From: an uncultured Sulfurovum sp.
GTDB lineage: Bacteria > Campylobacterota > Campylobacteria > Campylobacterales > Sulfurovaceae
Assembly (NCBI GenBank): GCA_913055205.1
Contig: CAJXJN010000009.1
Location: 1 to 64,000 of the forward strand
Reading direction: 5' to 3'
Length of the DNA stretch: 64,000 bases
Part shown: positions 1 through 9,164 of the stretch, in pieces
Numbering within the stretch: the first letter of the stretch is position 1
How the letters are laid out: every line of letters begins with the position of its first letter
Made by a program: the position numbers and the translations under genes
Notes under the pieces: generated by a model
What the model was told of the DNA's origin: nothing
The model's input: the letters and a program-made list of their open reading frames with translations, nothing else
Database searches by the model: none

Positions 1-553
1 TCTGGTAACTCGTATAGCTATGGTACATACTCATCATAGCACTATCGATCCCGAAATGCTTATCTATAATTTGAAATATCGGTACGATCGCATTGGCTGA
101 ACAGCTAGAGTTAGAAATGATAGCCTCATGACTGTATTGTTTATGATTCACCCCATAGATATAGGTTGGCATCTCATCGGATGCCGGAGCAGAGACAATA
201 ACTTTTTTTGCGCCATTTTCAAGTAAAGGAAGATTGGATTCTAACGTTAGAAACATTCCACTGCACTGTAACACCACATCCACATCAAGTGGTTTCAGGT
301 CCATATTTTCAGGATTAGGTTCAGCAAAAAGTTTTATCACATGATTATCGATAATAAGTGTATCTTTTACCAGCTTGATATCATTCTGAAGAGTGGGATA
401 GATAGAATCATATTTTAGGAGATATGCCATCTGTTCATAACTATAGAGGTCATTGATACCTACCAACTCAAAACTGCTATCTTTCAAAATGATACGTGCA
501 GCACTTCTGCCTATACGCCCAAAACCATTGATAAAAATTCGTATCTTTTTCAT
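1..553 (-). CDS. gap: glyceraldehyde-3-phosphate dehydrogenase, 3'-truncated by window edge
   Basis: The NAD(P)-dependent enzyme interconverts glyceraldehyde 3-phosphate and 1,3-bisphosphoglycerate in glycolysis and gluconeogenesis. Reading leftward from an ATG at 553 gives MKKIRIFINGFGRIGRSAAR, the dinucleotide-binding GFGRIGR signature. About 130 residues later comes an SNSSCSAN segment, the family's catalytic-cysteine motif (usually SNASCTTN). The reading frame is open to the window edge, so the C-terminal half is missing here. The variant residues around the catalytic Cys and several substitutions elsewhere suggest a divergent GapA/GapB-type paralogue. Family assignment is firm; the cofactor and direction of use cannot be told from this part. 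Confidence 0.9.
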   Translation of the reverse strand, partial: MKKIRIFINGFGRIGRSAARIILKDSSFELVGINDLYSYEQMAYLLKYDSIYPTLQNDIKLVKDTLIIDNHVIKLFAEPNPENMDLKPLDVDVVLQCSGMFLTLESNLPLLENGAKKVIVSAPASDEMPTYIYGVNHKQYSHEAIISNSSCSANAIVPIFQIIDKHFGIDSAMMSMYHSYTSYQ

Positions 554-786
554 ATTTGTAATCCTGTTTCCATGTCATTACCACACCAAATAATTAGCCA
601 AAAGTTTAAAATAGAACACACAGACCATTAAAAATATAGTATACCTCTTTGTAAAAACTTCTACCCAAATTACTTTTGGGGGGATAATCATAACACTATT
701 TTAATTGACAGCAATTGATTTAAAACAAAGGAACTTAAAGGAACCTGCCTTTTTATTCAATACAAACCTGTTTTTTTCTCTATTGA

Positions 787-2241
787 CTAAAACTTTTTCC
801 AAAAACTTCGGCTAAACAATAGAAAAACTGTATAGAATTCAAGTCTTCCTATGATCATAGCTATCGATAAGATCATTTTATCCATTCCGCTGAAAAATGC
901 ATAATTCTGTGCCGGTCCCGTAAGTGAAAATCCAGGGCCGATATTTCCTACAGTCGCCAAAGCAGTAGAGACAGCAGTCATAGCATCAAAACCTCGTCCA
1001 AAAAGATAAAGCGTTACTAACATATTGGTCACGACAAACAGAAAAATAAATCCTGTAGTAGAACTGATGATATGCGATGAAACTTTCTTACCATCTATAA
1101 AAAGTCCTACTATTGCATTGGGGTGAAGTGTTCTTTTTAGTTGTACTGCAATGTTCTTAAACAATACAATGTAGCGAATAACTTTTACACCACCTGCCGT
1201 AGAACCGGCATTACCCCCGACCAGCATCGCTACAAAGATAATACTGATTGCCATATGCCCCCATTGTGCATAATCAAGTGTTGCAAATCCTGTTGTTGTT
1301 AGAACAGAGGCTATAGTGAAAAATGAATGCGTAAAAGCATGGAAGTAGCTATCATAATCGATAAAAATATCTATACTGCCCAGAATCAATGAAAGTACAA
1401 TAAAAATAGCCAGATACCATAGCACCTCTTCTCTAGTATATCCATCGAATTTACCTGAGGAAAAAAGTTTCAGATGTGCCAGAAAGTTGATCCCGGAGAT
1501 GATCATAAAAAATGTCGTGATCCAAATGATCATATTGGAGTGATAATACCCCAACGAAGCATTCTTGGTTGAGAACCCTCCTGTTGAGATTGTTGAGAAA
1601 GCATGATTCACAGCATCAAACAAACTCATCCCTGCCAATTTCAAAGCTATAGCATCTATGAGAGTGAATAGAATGTATATTCCCCACAGTCTTATGGCAG
1701 TATCTTTTATCTTTGGGGTTATCTTCTCCATTTTTATACCTGTAGATTCTGCCTTAAAAAGCGCCATAGAACCACTTGGGTTAATAAGAGAAAAAAGTCC
1801 CACACCCAATACAATAATACCCATACCTCCAAGCCAATGCATTAAGCTTCTTAAGTAGAGTATGGATTTTGGCAGAGATTCTATATCTGTAAATACCGTA
1901 GCACCTGTGGTAGTAAACCCGCTTACAGACTCAAAAAAAGCATCTGCAGGAGATATGCCTGTATAGAGTATAAAAGGTATAGCCCCTGCAACGCCTAAAA
2001 GCATCCAAGTAAGGTTGACCGAGAGTATGCCTCCTTTAATACTTAGTTTCATCGTATGATTTCTTAGCAGCAAAAAGAGGATTACATTCACTGCAAACAG
2101 AAAAATATCAAAATAGATAAAATCACTCATATTTTCATAATATATCCACCCTACTATAATAGCGGTAAAGAAAAACAGACTAAGTGCTACTCCTATCACA
2201 GAGACGAACTTAAAAATGTTTTTTAAAGCGTATATATCCAC
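787..2241 (-). CDS. trkH: Trk/Ktr-type potassium uptake membrane subunit
   Basis: This is the K+-translocating subunit of a Trk system in the inner membrane, 484 residues with about ten hydrophobic helices. The four P-loop/selectivity-filter repeats of the TrkH/KtrB superfamily are visible: GFTTTGATVF (near residue 110), STISTGGFST (near 215), SVLTTTGFAT (near 312) and TALATVGNIGPG (near 427). It begins inside the last codons of the upstream trkA gene (19-bp overlap), so the two are translationally coupled. TrkA gates TrkH by binding nucleotides. The length and four filters fit TrkH rather than a fragment. Confidence 0.93.
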   Translation of the reverse strand: MDIYALKNIFKFVSVIGVALSLFFFTAIIVGWIYYENMSDFIYFDIFLFAVNVILFLLLRNHTMKLSIKGGILSVNLTWMLLGVAGAIPFILYTGISPADAFFESVSGFTTTGATVFTDIESLPKSILYLRSLMHWLGGMGIIVLGVGLFSLINPSGSMALFKAESTGIKMEKITPKIKDTAIRLWGIYILFTLIDAIALKLAGMSLFDAVNHAFSTISTGGFSTKNASLGYYHSNMIIWITTFFMIISGINFLAHLKLFSSGKFDGYTREEVLWYLAIFIVLSLILGSIDIFIDYDSYFHAFTHSFFTIASVLTTTGFATLDYAQWGHMAISIIFVAMLVGGNAGSTAGGVKVIRYIVLFKNIAVQLKRTLHPNAIVGLFIDGKKVSSHIISSTTGFIFLFVVTNMLVTLYLFGRGFDAMTAVSTALATVGNIGPGFSLTGPAQNYAFFSGMDKMILSIAMIIGRLEFYTVFLLFSRSFWKKF

Positions 2242-3548
2242 TGTTGTATCTCTTCTTTATTTTCAATCTCTCCAAATACGACAAGTATATCACCCTGTTC
2301 AAACTTCTCAATCTGAGACAAACTGTATATTTTATCTGCTCTTAAAAGTAATAGAATTGAACTACCTATATCTACTGCTTTGATCATTTTACCTATAAGT
2401 TCAGAATTGGGATATATCTTTCTCATAAAGAGAACTCCTCTGCCTCCGCAAAAATGTCTCTGTGTTACAATGGAACTTGATGATATCTTCTCTAAAATGG
2501 CATAATGTGCCCCTGCCTTGCTACCTCTTACAACAACCACACCCATCTTATGCATAAGGTTGTAATATGCTTTATCATTATTTACTGCTACAACTTTTTG
2601 TACACCATACTCTTTTGCTTCTATACATTTAACTATATTTTTCTCATCATTATGCCCGGCCGCAATAATCATATCTGCATTCTTAAGCCCTTCCTCCTCA
2701 AACAGACGCTGATCTTCATAGGCTGAATTGATAATGGTTACTTTTCCCTGCAGTACTTCTGAAGCTGTTCTGCAATGATCGATCTCTTTTTCGATCATCT
2801 TGATCTCCAACTTCTTATCCAGCAATGCTTTTGCGATCTTCTGGGCTAAAGTATTGGCACCGAAGATCACGATCTTTCTGATAGAAGACGGCATCTTTTC
2901 ATCTAGTTTGGAGGATATCTCTTCAATGGCTTTAATATTGCCAAAAAGATATACAAGGTCATCTTTATGAATATTTTCATCCATATGTGGGACAAAAAAT
3001 TCTTTTTTTCTCTCTATCCCTACAATAGATACATTTTTATTGATAAATTCTCCCACATTGTAAAGCACATCAGTATCGTATTGTACTCTTATGGAAACAA
3101 GCTTATGTTTTGTCTGGTGAAACATTTTTACATTATTTGCTTTTGGAAAAGTAAAGAGTGCTTTGACTTTATTTGCTGTTGTAATATCCGGGAAAACAGC
3201 ATAATCAATAGAAAGTTTTTGCAACACGTGACTCCTTAAAAAACCATCATTTTTCAGTCTGATGATCTTTCTTTTTACAGCGACTACATCCTCAACAATC
3301 AAAGTAGATAACAAATTCGCCTCATCTGAATCGGTTACAGCAATAAAAAGATCTACACTGTCAAGATTAAGGGATTGATATATTTTTGGATTTTCTATAT
3401 CACCGTACAGTGTCAAGATATCTAACTCTTCATCCAATTTATTGAGTTTGTTGATATCTTTATCTATAACGATCACATTATGCTTATAAGAGAGTGTCTG
3501 TGCGAGACTGTATCCTACTGTTCCGGCACCGGCTATCATAATATCCAT
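2223..3548 (-). CDS. trkA: Trk system potassium uptake regulatory protein
   Basis: A cytoplasmic ring-forming regulator that binds NAD(H)/ATP and gates TrkH. The 441 residues contain two RCK units. The first starts at the N terminus with the Rossmann motif MIAGAGTVGYSLAQTL and an acidic strand end (VIVIDKD). The second starts near residue 227 with IVIFGANTLAQKIAKALL and IKMIEKE. Each is followed by a TrkA_C-like domain; the last one covers roughly residues 365-440. It is the first gene of the trkA-trkH pair. Only about 44 bases separate it from the cytochrome gene downstream of the denitrification block, so read-through from upstream is possible. Confidence 0.93.
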   Translation of the reverse strand: MDIMIAGAGTVGYSLAQTLSYKHNVIVIDKDINKLNKLDEELDILTLYGDIENPKIYQSLNLDSVDLFIAVTDSDEANLLSTLIVEDVVAVKRKIIRLKNDGFLRSHVLQKLSIDYAVFPDITTANKVKALFTFPKANNVKMFHQTKHKLVSIRVQYDTDVLYNVGEFINKNVSIVGIERKKEFFVPHMDENIHKDDLVYLFGNIKAIEEISSKLDEKMPSSIRKIVIFGANTLAQKIAKALLDKKLEIKMIEKEIDHCRTASEVLQGKVTIINSAYEDQRLFEEEGLKNADMIIAAGHNDEKNIVKCIEAKEYGVQKVVAVNNDKAYYNLMHKMGVVVVRGSKAGAHYAILEKISSSSIVTQRHFCGGRGVLFMRKIYPNSELIGKMIKAVDIGSSILLLLRADKIYSLSQIEKFEQGDILVVFGEIENKEEIQQWIYTL

Positions 3549-3592
3549 AGTATCTGATCCTTTGGTATAGCAGATAAAAAAAGCGTACTCTT

Positions 3593-4717
3593 TTATAACT
3601 TTAAAACGACTTTTTTGATCAGGATAGGTTTTGTTAAATTTTCATCTTCCAATTTTATGACTTTGGCACAATCACTTTTGGCCATTTGAACATACAAAGA
3701 GACCGTTACTCTGTCCCCTTTTTCAAAAGAAGGTATTTTATAGATCAACCTTTTTGTCTCTTTTGCATTAAGATTATGTACACTTCCCTCTGTTGCTGTA
3801 GCCGGAATAATAATATCTGTTTTATCCCGTTTGAAACTATAGGCAAAATATCCTTGTTTATCTTCAGCCGGATCTGTTTTATAATTTTGCCAAATCACCT
3901 TGTTTTTTCTATCTACTTCTATTTTTAAAAATTTTGCACGTGCCGGTTGTATAATAAGCGGATGTTCCATCTTATTGGTCAGCACGACTGTAAGTTTCTT
4001 CTTCTCAGCAGAGATATTGATATCTACTCCCGTTTTTCTAAATTCTTTGTCATGAATGCCCAGGAACTTATGACTGGCATGTTGTCCTCTGGCACGTTTA
4101 TCCATCTTCTCTGCACCACCCTCGATCTCCGGCATATGGCACTCGATACATCCTATACTGTCCTGTTTTTTATCCATCGCCCTAAAGATGGTTACATTAT
4201 TATCATTGAGTTTGTGAGAGTGGCATCCCATACAGACTTTTTTAGCATAAACAGGATTGGAAGCAGAAGAGTGTTTGTCACTGTCATCAGGATTATGGAG
4301 TCTGCCGTAAAGCGTAGGTTTATAATTTTCAGCTTGTCTTGCCTTCGTATTGATATTGAATTTATGTGCACTTTTCACATATGCAATGGTATGGCAGAAG
4401 TAGCAGGAGATAGCATCTGTATGGGTTTTATTGTTTTTATCAGGTCTTGCCTCACCGGAAATAAGATCTTTGAGATTATCTGCCATAGGCATATGACAGG
4501 TAGCACATGCATATTTGTTTTTATCAACTGTATCAGCAATTTTACGATGTAATTCATCATTAAAATAACCCTTGGCATGCTGTGAACTTTGAAATTCATC
4601 ATAGATCTTTTCATGACACTCTTTACAAGAATGGTTATCAAGATATTTTGCCTGTGAAAAAGAAAAAAGAGAGAGCAATACAAAGCAGAGTTTAAAAAAA
4701 ACAATTCGTTTCATCAA
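3593..4717 (-). CDS. periplasmic pentahaem c-type cytochrome
   Basis: A secreted multihaem cytochrome of the cytochrome c554/NrfA-like group. An N-terminal signal peptide ends near SFSQA (residue 23). Five CXXCH haem sites follow: CKECH (31), CATCH (71), CYFCH (105), CMGCH (162) and CIECH (190). The last 170 residues lack haem motifs and look like a beta-rich domain. It lies 84 bases downstream of nirS on the same strand, which suggests a role in electron transfer around nitrite/NO reduction or oxidation of a nitrogen or sulfur compound. No catalytic CXXCK haem is present, so it is not a classical NrfA nitrite reductase. Substrate is unknown. Confidence 0.75.
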   Translation of the reverse strand: MMKRIVFFKLCFVLLSLFSFSQAKYLDNHSCKECHEKIYDEFQSSQHAKGYFNDELHRKIADTVDKNKYACATCHMPMADNLKDLISGEARPDKNNKTHTDAISCYFCHTIAYVKSAHKFNINTKARQAENYKPTLYGRLHNPDDSDKHSSASNPVYAKKVCMGCHSHKLNDNNVTIFRAMDKKQDSIGCIECHMPEIEGGAEKMDKRARGQHASHKFLGIHDKEFRKTGVDINISAEKKKLTVVLTNKMEHPLIIQPARAKFLKIEVDRKNKVIWQNYKTDPAEDKQGYFAYSFKRDKTDIIIPATATEGSVHNLNAKETKRLIYKIPSFEKGDRVTVSLYVQMAKSDCAKVIKLEDENLTKPILIKKVVLKL

Positions 4718-4771
4718 ATAAAACCTTGGTAATTTATTGAAATGATCCAGTAATCATCTCAATAAATCACC

Positions 4772-4787
4772 CTCTCCGGAAGGAGAG
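4772..4787 (-). terminator. hairpin after nirS
   Basis: CTCTCC-TTCC-GGAGAG (minus-strand sense) forms a 6-bp stem with a 4-base loop 15 bases past the nirS stop codon. There is no T-run after it, so it may be a weak terminator, an attenuator before the pentahaem cytochrome gene, or an mRNA 3'-end stabiliser. Confidence 0.4.
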
Positions 4788-4801
4788 AGTAAAAGTATCA
4801 A

Positions 4802-6514
4802 TTAAGCACCAGGAATATGTTGTCTGTGCTCAACTGAGTATGTAAATGTTGGTGTTGTCAAGTTTTCAATATACTTGATGAACTCACCTGTTTTGGAGTT
4901 ATAGACACCGATTCTACCGGTAGTCCACTCAGAGATCATTGTCCATTTACCATGGTTCGCAGGCTCTGCATGTAGAAGTCTCGGTTGTACAGGGTCTTTC
5001 ACCGCTGCTCCAAGTTTAGCAGGCATAGGCAGGATCGTCTCTTTTCCAAATGCTTTTTCATTCACAGCCACTTTCTCATGCTGAGTTGCATCCCACTCTT
5101 GGAGTACTTTTTTAGTCTTAGCATCGATCAATTGACCTTTAGTTTTACCAACTTTAATGATTCTGTCAGTCTCTAAAGTATCTTTGTTAATCAAGTGAAC
5201 TTCATTATAGAATTCAGGTTTACCAAGAACACAATCAGACCAAATGTATGGTGTATGATGTGAAGTACCAACAAAGAGTCCACCACCAGCTGTATCTACA
5301 GTTTTAACCACTTTCCAGTTAGAGTCCCAAATAACAACTTTACCAACATTCATACTTTGTGTAGCGTGAAGTTGTTTTTTCTGACCTTTTGAGTACCAGC
5401 TTGATCCTTGACCCGGGTGTGGCTTGGTTTTCTTACCTGTATGTACTTTTGCAGCAAGGTTTTTCTCTTTAAAGTCAACGATACCGACAACATCAGACCC
5501 TTGAGAAGCGATCATAAAGTAACGACCAAAGTCTTCACCCTCATCTTCGTTCAAGAATGCATCGTGAAGAATTTTACCAATGTTCGGGATATCTCCAACG
5601 ATCGGGAAGTTTGGTTTAGAGTAATCAATAATATAAGTATGTCCACCATCTTTAAGTGCCATCGCGAAGTATGGTCCATAAGGTGTATCAGCTAGTGAAG
5701 CAACTCTTGATGGTCCGATTTGCCCGTCAGGATCAATAACACGGCTTGTATCAAATACTTTAAGCGGCTCAAGCGTCATAGCATCACAAAGTACTGCACC
5801 ACCCGGGTTATAGTTACCTGCAATTACATATTTACCATCCGGAGACACTGCAAGACCTCTGGACTCTTGTCCAACTTGCACTGATGCCAATGCCGGTTGT
5901 CCCGGAGCACCGATATCAAACATTGTCAATTTACCTGAACGAGAGATAGAGTAAGCATATCTAGGATTCTTTTTATTCGTTACAGTTACGTGTACCGCAA
6001 ATCCGGCTTTATGTCGTGAAAGTACTTTACCTGTCGTTGAGTCAATAAAGTCAACCAAAGAAGCATCTCTTTCTGTTGCGAATGTAATATCAAGTACAGA
6101 TTTTACCTCGGTTGGTTTTGGATACTTTTTAGCCAATGCTTCTCTGTCTGCAAGTTTTGTCCAAGTTTTTTTCACTTCATCAAGGTCAAGTGTTAATTCA
6201 ACAGTATTTTTCCAGTCCATCAACCAGTCAACCATACCCGTAGCATCATCTTTAGAAAAAGTGGTGTTCCATGCCGGCATTGCCGTATTTTCAACACCAT
6301 TAAGAATTCTTTCTGCTAAAAATTCTCTACTTTTTTTCTTCAGTGCTTTAGGTCTAAGATCCGATCCAACACCACCCTGGTGAATAGGTCCGTGACACCC
6401 TTGACACTCTTTTTCATACTTTTGGGCAAAATCCATATTTGACGTACCAGCCAAAGCCATTGTCGCTACAAAACTGGTAGCTGCTGCTAAACCTAAAAGT
6501 TTGTTCAATTTCAT
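4802..6514 (-). CDS. nirS: cytochrome cd1 nitrite reductase (NO-forming)
   Basis: This periplasmic enzyme reduces nitrite to nitric oxide, the committed step of denitrification. The 570 residues start with a signal peptide (cleavage near MALAG, residue 23), followed by a cytochrome c domain with CQGCH at residues 37-41. The d1-haem beta-propeller follows from about residue 130 to the end. The propeller contains the conserved histidine segments HPGQGSSWY and GTSHHTPYIWSD, which in known NirS hold the two active-site histidines. A strong ribosome site (AAGGAG) precedes the ATG. It is the last gene of the block that begins with norC. The d1-haem biosynthesis genes (nirJ, nirF and others) are not in this window. 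Confidence 0.97.
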   Translation of the reverse strand: MKLNKLLGLAAATSFVATMALAGTSNMDFAQKYEKECQGCHGPIHQGGVGSDLRPKALKKKSREFLAERILNGVENTAMPAWNTTFSKDDATGMVDWLMDWKNTVELTLDLDEVKKTWTKLADREALAKKYPKPTEVKSVLDITFATERDASLVDFIDSTTGKVLSRHKAGFAVHVTVTNKKNPRYAYSISRSGKLTMFDIGAPGQPALASVQVGQESRGLAVSPDGKYVIAGNYNPGGAVLCDAMTLEPLKVFDTSRVIDPDGQIGPSRVASLADTPYGPYFAMALKDGGHTYIIDYSKPNFPIVGDIPNIGKILHDAFLNEDEGEDFGRYFMIASQGSDVVGIVDFKEKNLAAKVHTGKKTKPHPGQGSSWYSKGQKKQLHATQSMNVGKVVIWDSNWKVVKTVDTAGGGLFVGTSHHTPYIWSDCVLGKPEFYNEVHLINKDTLETDRIIKVGKTKGQLIDAKTKKVLQEWDATQHEKVAVNEKAFGKETILPMPAKLGAAVKDPVQPRLLHAEPANHGKWTMISEWTTGRIGVYNSKTGEFIKYIENLTTPTFTYSVEHRQHIPGA

Positions 6515-6545
6515 TTTTTCTCCTTTTTATAATATCGGTCTCCTT

Positions 6546-6568
6546 GAAAAGAGGCAAAGCCCCTTTTC
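6546..6568 (-). promoter_or_regulatory. 10-bp hairpin in the nirS leader
   Basis: In minus-strand sense a 10-bp stem (one G-U pair) closes a UUU triloop with a GGGC-UUU-GCC cap. It ends 31 bases upstream of the nirS start codon, between the upstream small ORF and the ribosome site. It could protect the 5' end of a processed nirS mRNA or act in translational control. The same apical GGGC-UUU-GCY cap appears in the hairpin at 30060-30084. Confidence 0.45.
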
Positions 6569-6745
6569 AATTCCTCTTACTGAAGCTTTTCTTTTGGAAA
6601 GAAAAAATTTTACCTTTCTTCTAAGCTTCATTCGATAAAATCTCGAATCTTTTTAAAAAGACAACTCACACACTTTTTGAGGACTCTACCCAGTCCTCAT
6701 ACCCTCTTCGCCAATTTGTAAAAATTGCGTCCAAGTGTAACATCT

Positions 6746-6761
6746 ATTTACTTAAGTAAAT
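6746..6761. promoter_or_regulatory. 16-bp perfect palindrome between the small ORF and nirS
   Basis: ATTTACTTAAGTAAAT is a perfect 16-bp palindrome about 230 bases upstream of nirS and 35 bases past the stop codon of the 48-codon ORF. It could be an operator for a separate nirS promoter. The cognate regulator is unknown. Confidence 0.35.
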
Positions 6762-6795
6762 TATATAATTATCATCAAATTTCATGATAACAGTT

Positions 6796-6942
6796 TTATT
6801 TATTAAGTTTTGCTTTTTCCTGTTTATATATCCAGAACATAGGTAAGATAATCACCGTATGTAAAAAGATAGTCAGGGTCAACGGTCCTTGATTAAGCAC
6901 TGCAAAAAAACTTGGCACTACGTCAGTTAATGGTTCAATCAT
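6796..6942 (-). CDS. 48-residue single-span membrane protein between norB and nirS
   Basis: A very short gene. It starts at an ATG at 6942 with a strong ribosome site (AAAGGAG, 7 bases before the start) and ends at TAA at 6796. The product begins MIEPLTDVVPSFFAVLNQ, has one hydrophobic helix (LTLTIFLHTVIILPMFWIY) and ends in a lysine-rich tail, so it should sit in the inner membrane with a positive C terminus. It lies 50 bases after norB in the same direction. By position it may be a small accessory subunit of the nitric oxide reductase, as small single-helix subunits occur in haem-copper oxidases. No family was recognised. Confidence 0.7.
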   Translation of the reverse strand: MIEPLTDVVPSFFAVLNQGPLTLTIFLHTVIILPMFWIYKQEKAKLNK

Positions 6943-6992
6943 TTTATATCTCCTTTATCATTTAAAATGGAGAGAAGTATCTCTCCATATTT

Positions 6993-8438
6993 TTATGCTT
7001 CCTGAGCTCTCTTCGCTTGGCTTCCTATAGTAAGAAGATCCCAAACCAAGTAAACAAATCCTATGAATGTAACTACACCCATTACTGCTCTCCAACCCTG
7101 AGCCTGAACATACCAAGGCAACTCTTGTGCTACGAAGAATGCATTCCATCCGGCACCAAGTTCAGCTCTTTCTACAAGTACTTGCTCATATCCTGCAATA
7201 GTAAGTGCAACTGTCATACCCACTACTCCAAAGGTTACAAGGAAGATTCCCATTTTAGATTTAAATGTTGACTTCATCTCTTTAATACCATAAGCACCTT
7301 GAATACCCATATACATCATTCCGATAAGGATCGTTGCATATGCACCGAAGAATGCCAAGTGCCCGTGAGCTGCAGTAAACTGTGAACCGTGCGTATAGAT
7401 ATTAACTTGTGGTAGTGTATGGAAGAATCCCCATATACCTGCCCCCAGGAAGTTACCGAATGCATTTGTTACGATCCATGCCATAGCAGGAGCATTATTC
7501 ATCACCGAACCTGGTCTACCTTCTGCTTTGGCAATACCTTGCTCTTTACCCCAATCGTAGAGGACATGAACGAACATTGCAATAAGCGGCACTGGCTCTA
7601 ATGCTGAGAAAAGCGCACCGATTTCCCACCAGTACTCAGGTGTACCGATCCAGAAGTAGTGGTGACCCAATCCAAGTATACCTGAACCAAAGAGCATAAG
7701 AACTTCGATCCATAACCACATTTCAACGATCTCTCTTTTTGCACCGATAATTTTAATAAGTGCATATGCCGCAAGTGTTCCTACAAATACTTCCCAAGTA
7801 GCTTCAACCCAAAGGTGTATGACCCACCACCACCAGAATTGATCCATAGAGATGTTATCTGTAAAGAACATACCTGTAATATAAAGACCTGCAAGTGCTA
7901 ACAAGTTAGCAACCATAACTGTCATGATCCCTGTTTGTTTACCTTTCATAAAAGAAGCAAACACGTTCCAATAAAAGATAAGTACTACAACAACAATACC
8001 GATATCTGCCCATCTTGGTGCTTCAATATACTCACGACCTTCATGGATAAACCAAATACTGGCTTCTGATCCTGAACCTACCTGAATAAAGATATAAACC
8101 AGAACAACTACGGTTACTGCTGCTGTCAGTACCCAAAAACCTAGTTTACCAAGTCCTATACCTACTGTCTCTACACCTGTTTCGTCAGGCAACATATAGT
8201 AAACAGAACCGATCATTGCATAAAGCATCCAAACTACCAGTGCATTAATATGCACCATTCTGGCTACTGAAAAGTCAAAAAGTTCAAACAAGAACCCCGG
8301 AACCAAAAATTGTGTCGCTGCAATAAGACCCATAAGAAGCTGTGCACCAAAGAGTATAATTGCTACTCTAAAATACATCATTCCTAATTCTTTAGATTTA
8401 CTGCCGGCAAATTCATTTGTTTTAATACTAGTGAGCAT
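6993..8438 (-). CDS. norB: nitric oxide reductase large subunit, first copy
   Basis: The inner-membrane haem b/b3/non-haem-iron subunit that reduces 2 NO to N2O. The 481 residues form about 12 helices. The metal ligands are visible: H63, H208 with E212 ([10 protein letters not shown]), H259/H260 (GHHYFW), E281 (ALEPVP) and H358/H360 (AAHGHLAFFG). A longer reading exists from 8465, but the ATG at 8438 is preceded by AGGAGG at the right distance, so I place the start there. It overlaps norC by 11 bases. It differs clearly from the second NorB at 39550 (longer loops, different C terminus), so the two are not recent duplicates. Confidence 0.95.
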   Translation of the reverse strand: MLTSIKTNEFAGSKSKELGMMYFRVAIILFGAQLLMGLIAATQFLVPGFLFELFDFSVARMVHINALVVWMLYAMIGSVYYMLPDETGVETVGIGLGKLGFWVLTAAVTVVVLVYIFIQVGSGSEASIWFIHEGREYIEAPRWADIGIVVVVLIFYWNVFASFMKGKQTGIMTVMVANLLALAGLYITGMFFTDNISMDQFWWWWVIHLWVEATWEVFVGTLAAYALIKIIGAKREIVEMWLWIEVLMLFGSGILGLGHHYFWIGTPEYWWEIGALFSALEPVPLIAMFVHVLYDWGKEQGIAKAEGRPGSVMNNAPAMAWIVTNAFGNFLGAGIWGFFHTLPQVNIYTHGSQFTAAHGHLAFFGAYATILIGMMYMGIQGAYGIKEMKSTFKSKMGIFLVTFGVVGMTVALTIAGYEQVLVERAELGAGWNAFFVAQELPWYVQAQGWRAVMGVVTFIGFVYLVWDLLTIGSQAKRAQEA

Positions 8439-9099
8439 TGGTGCCTCCTGCTTTGAATTGATCAACTGTTTTTGAGAAGTTTCTAGGGAAACCGTTCGTG
8501 TCGATACTACTCATATGTTTAAGGAAAGCTACCAATCCTTTTGCTTCATCTGCAGTAATCCCAAGATCCGGCATCATACGTGCATGTGTAGGATACTGTG
8601 AAGGATGCTGCAAGAACTCAGCCATTGCTTCTTCAACCGTATTTTTCCCTGTCATACCCTGTAGTGGTCCACCATTTTGCCATGCCGGATCCAACCATGC
8701 TTTTGTAAGATCCGGTGCAAAGTATGCTCCATTCCCTAAAAGTGTGTGACAATTCATACAGTTCTTCGCTTGAGAAGTCAGTTTTCCAAGGTGAAGCAAG
8801 TCTGCTGCCTCTTGTTCACTCCACTCTTTTCCGAAGAATGGTTGTTTTTCCCCAATCACTGGTACCTCGTGCCCTCTTTTTTGACTCATTTTATAATCAA
8901 TATGATAATTGATAACAGTCGGTCCCGGTACCCTTTTGGTTACCCCGTTCTTAAGATCTGCATCAGTACCCATAGTGATCTGTCCAAGCGTATCAAAAGT
9001 AAGCCAGATAAGCAATATTACTGCAAACCCTGTTACCCATGCTGCTGAACGTCGCCAAAATGGTATACTGGTCCAAACCGAAACATTTTCGTTAGCCAT
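8428..9099 (-). CDS. norC: nitric oxide reductase cytochrome c subunit, first copy
   Basis: Membrane-anchored cytochrome c that passes electrons to NorB. 223 residues: an N-terminal helix (about residues 18-36), a long periplasmic linker, and a haem site CMNCH at 114-118, followed by ANGAYFAPDLT-like sequence typical of NorC and an axial-Met region (ARMMPDLG). It is longer than the usual 150-residue NorC because about 70 residues separate helix and haem domain. A strong AGGAGG precedes the ATG. Coupled to norB by overlapping ends. Confidence 0.94.
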   Translation of the reverse strand: MANENVSVWTSIPFWRRSAAWVTGFAVILLIWLTFDTLGQITMGTDADLKNGVTKRVPGPTVINYHIDYKMSQKRGHEVPVIGEKQPFFGKEWSEQEAADLLHLGKLTSQAKNCMNCHTLLGNGAYFAPDLTKAWLDPAWQNGGPLQGMTGKNTVEEAMAEFLQHPSQYPTHARMMPDLGITADEAKGLVAFLKHMSSIDTNGFPRNFSKTVDQFKAGGTNAH

Positions 9100-9164
9100 G
9101 TGTCCTCCTTTTTTATTATAGAACGCTTTTGAGCAAAGCCCGACAAACTACGCTGACACTGGGT

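Noticed and set aside
3947-4552. 201-codon plus-strand open frame across the pentahaem cytochrome gene
   Set aside because: It is the antisense shadow of a gene with five CXXCH motifs, has no ribosome site, and gives a composition unlike its neighbours.
6765-6778. FNR-like box before nirS (ATAAT-TATC-ATCAA)
   Set aside because: Only one good half-site, and the hexamer at the expected -10 position (TGTTAC) is poor.
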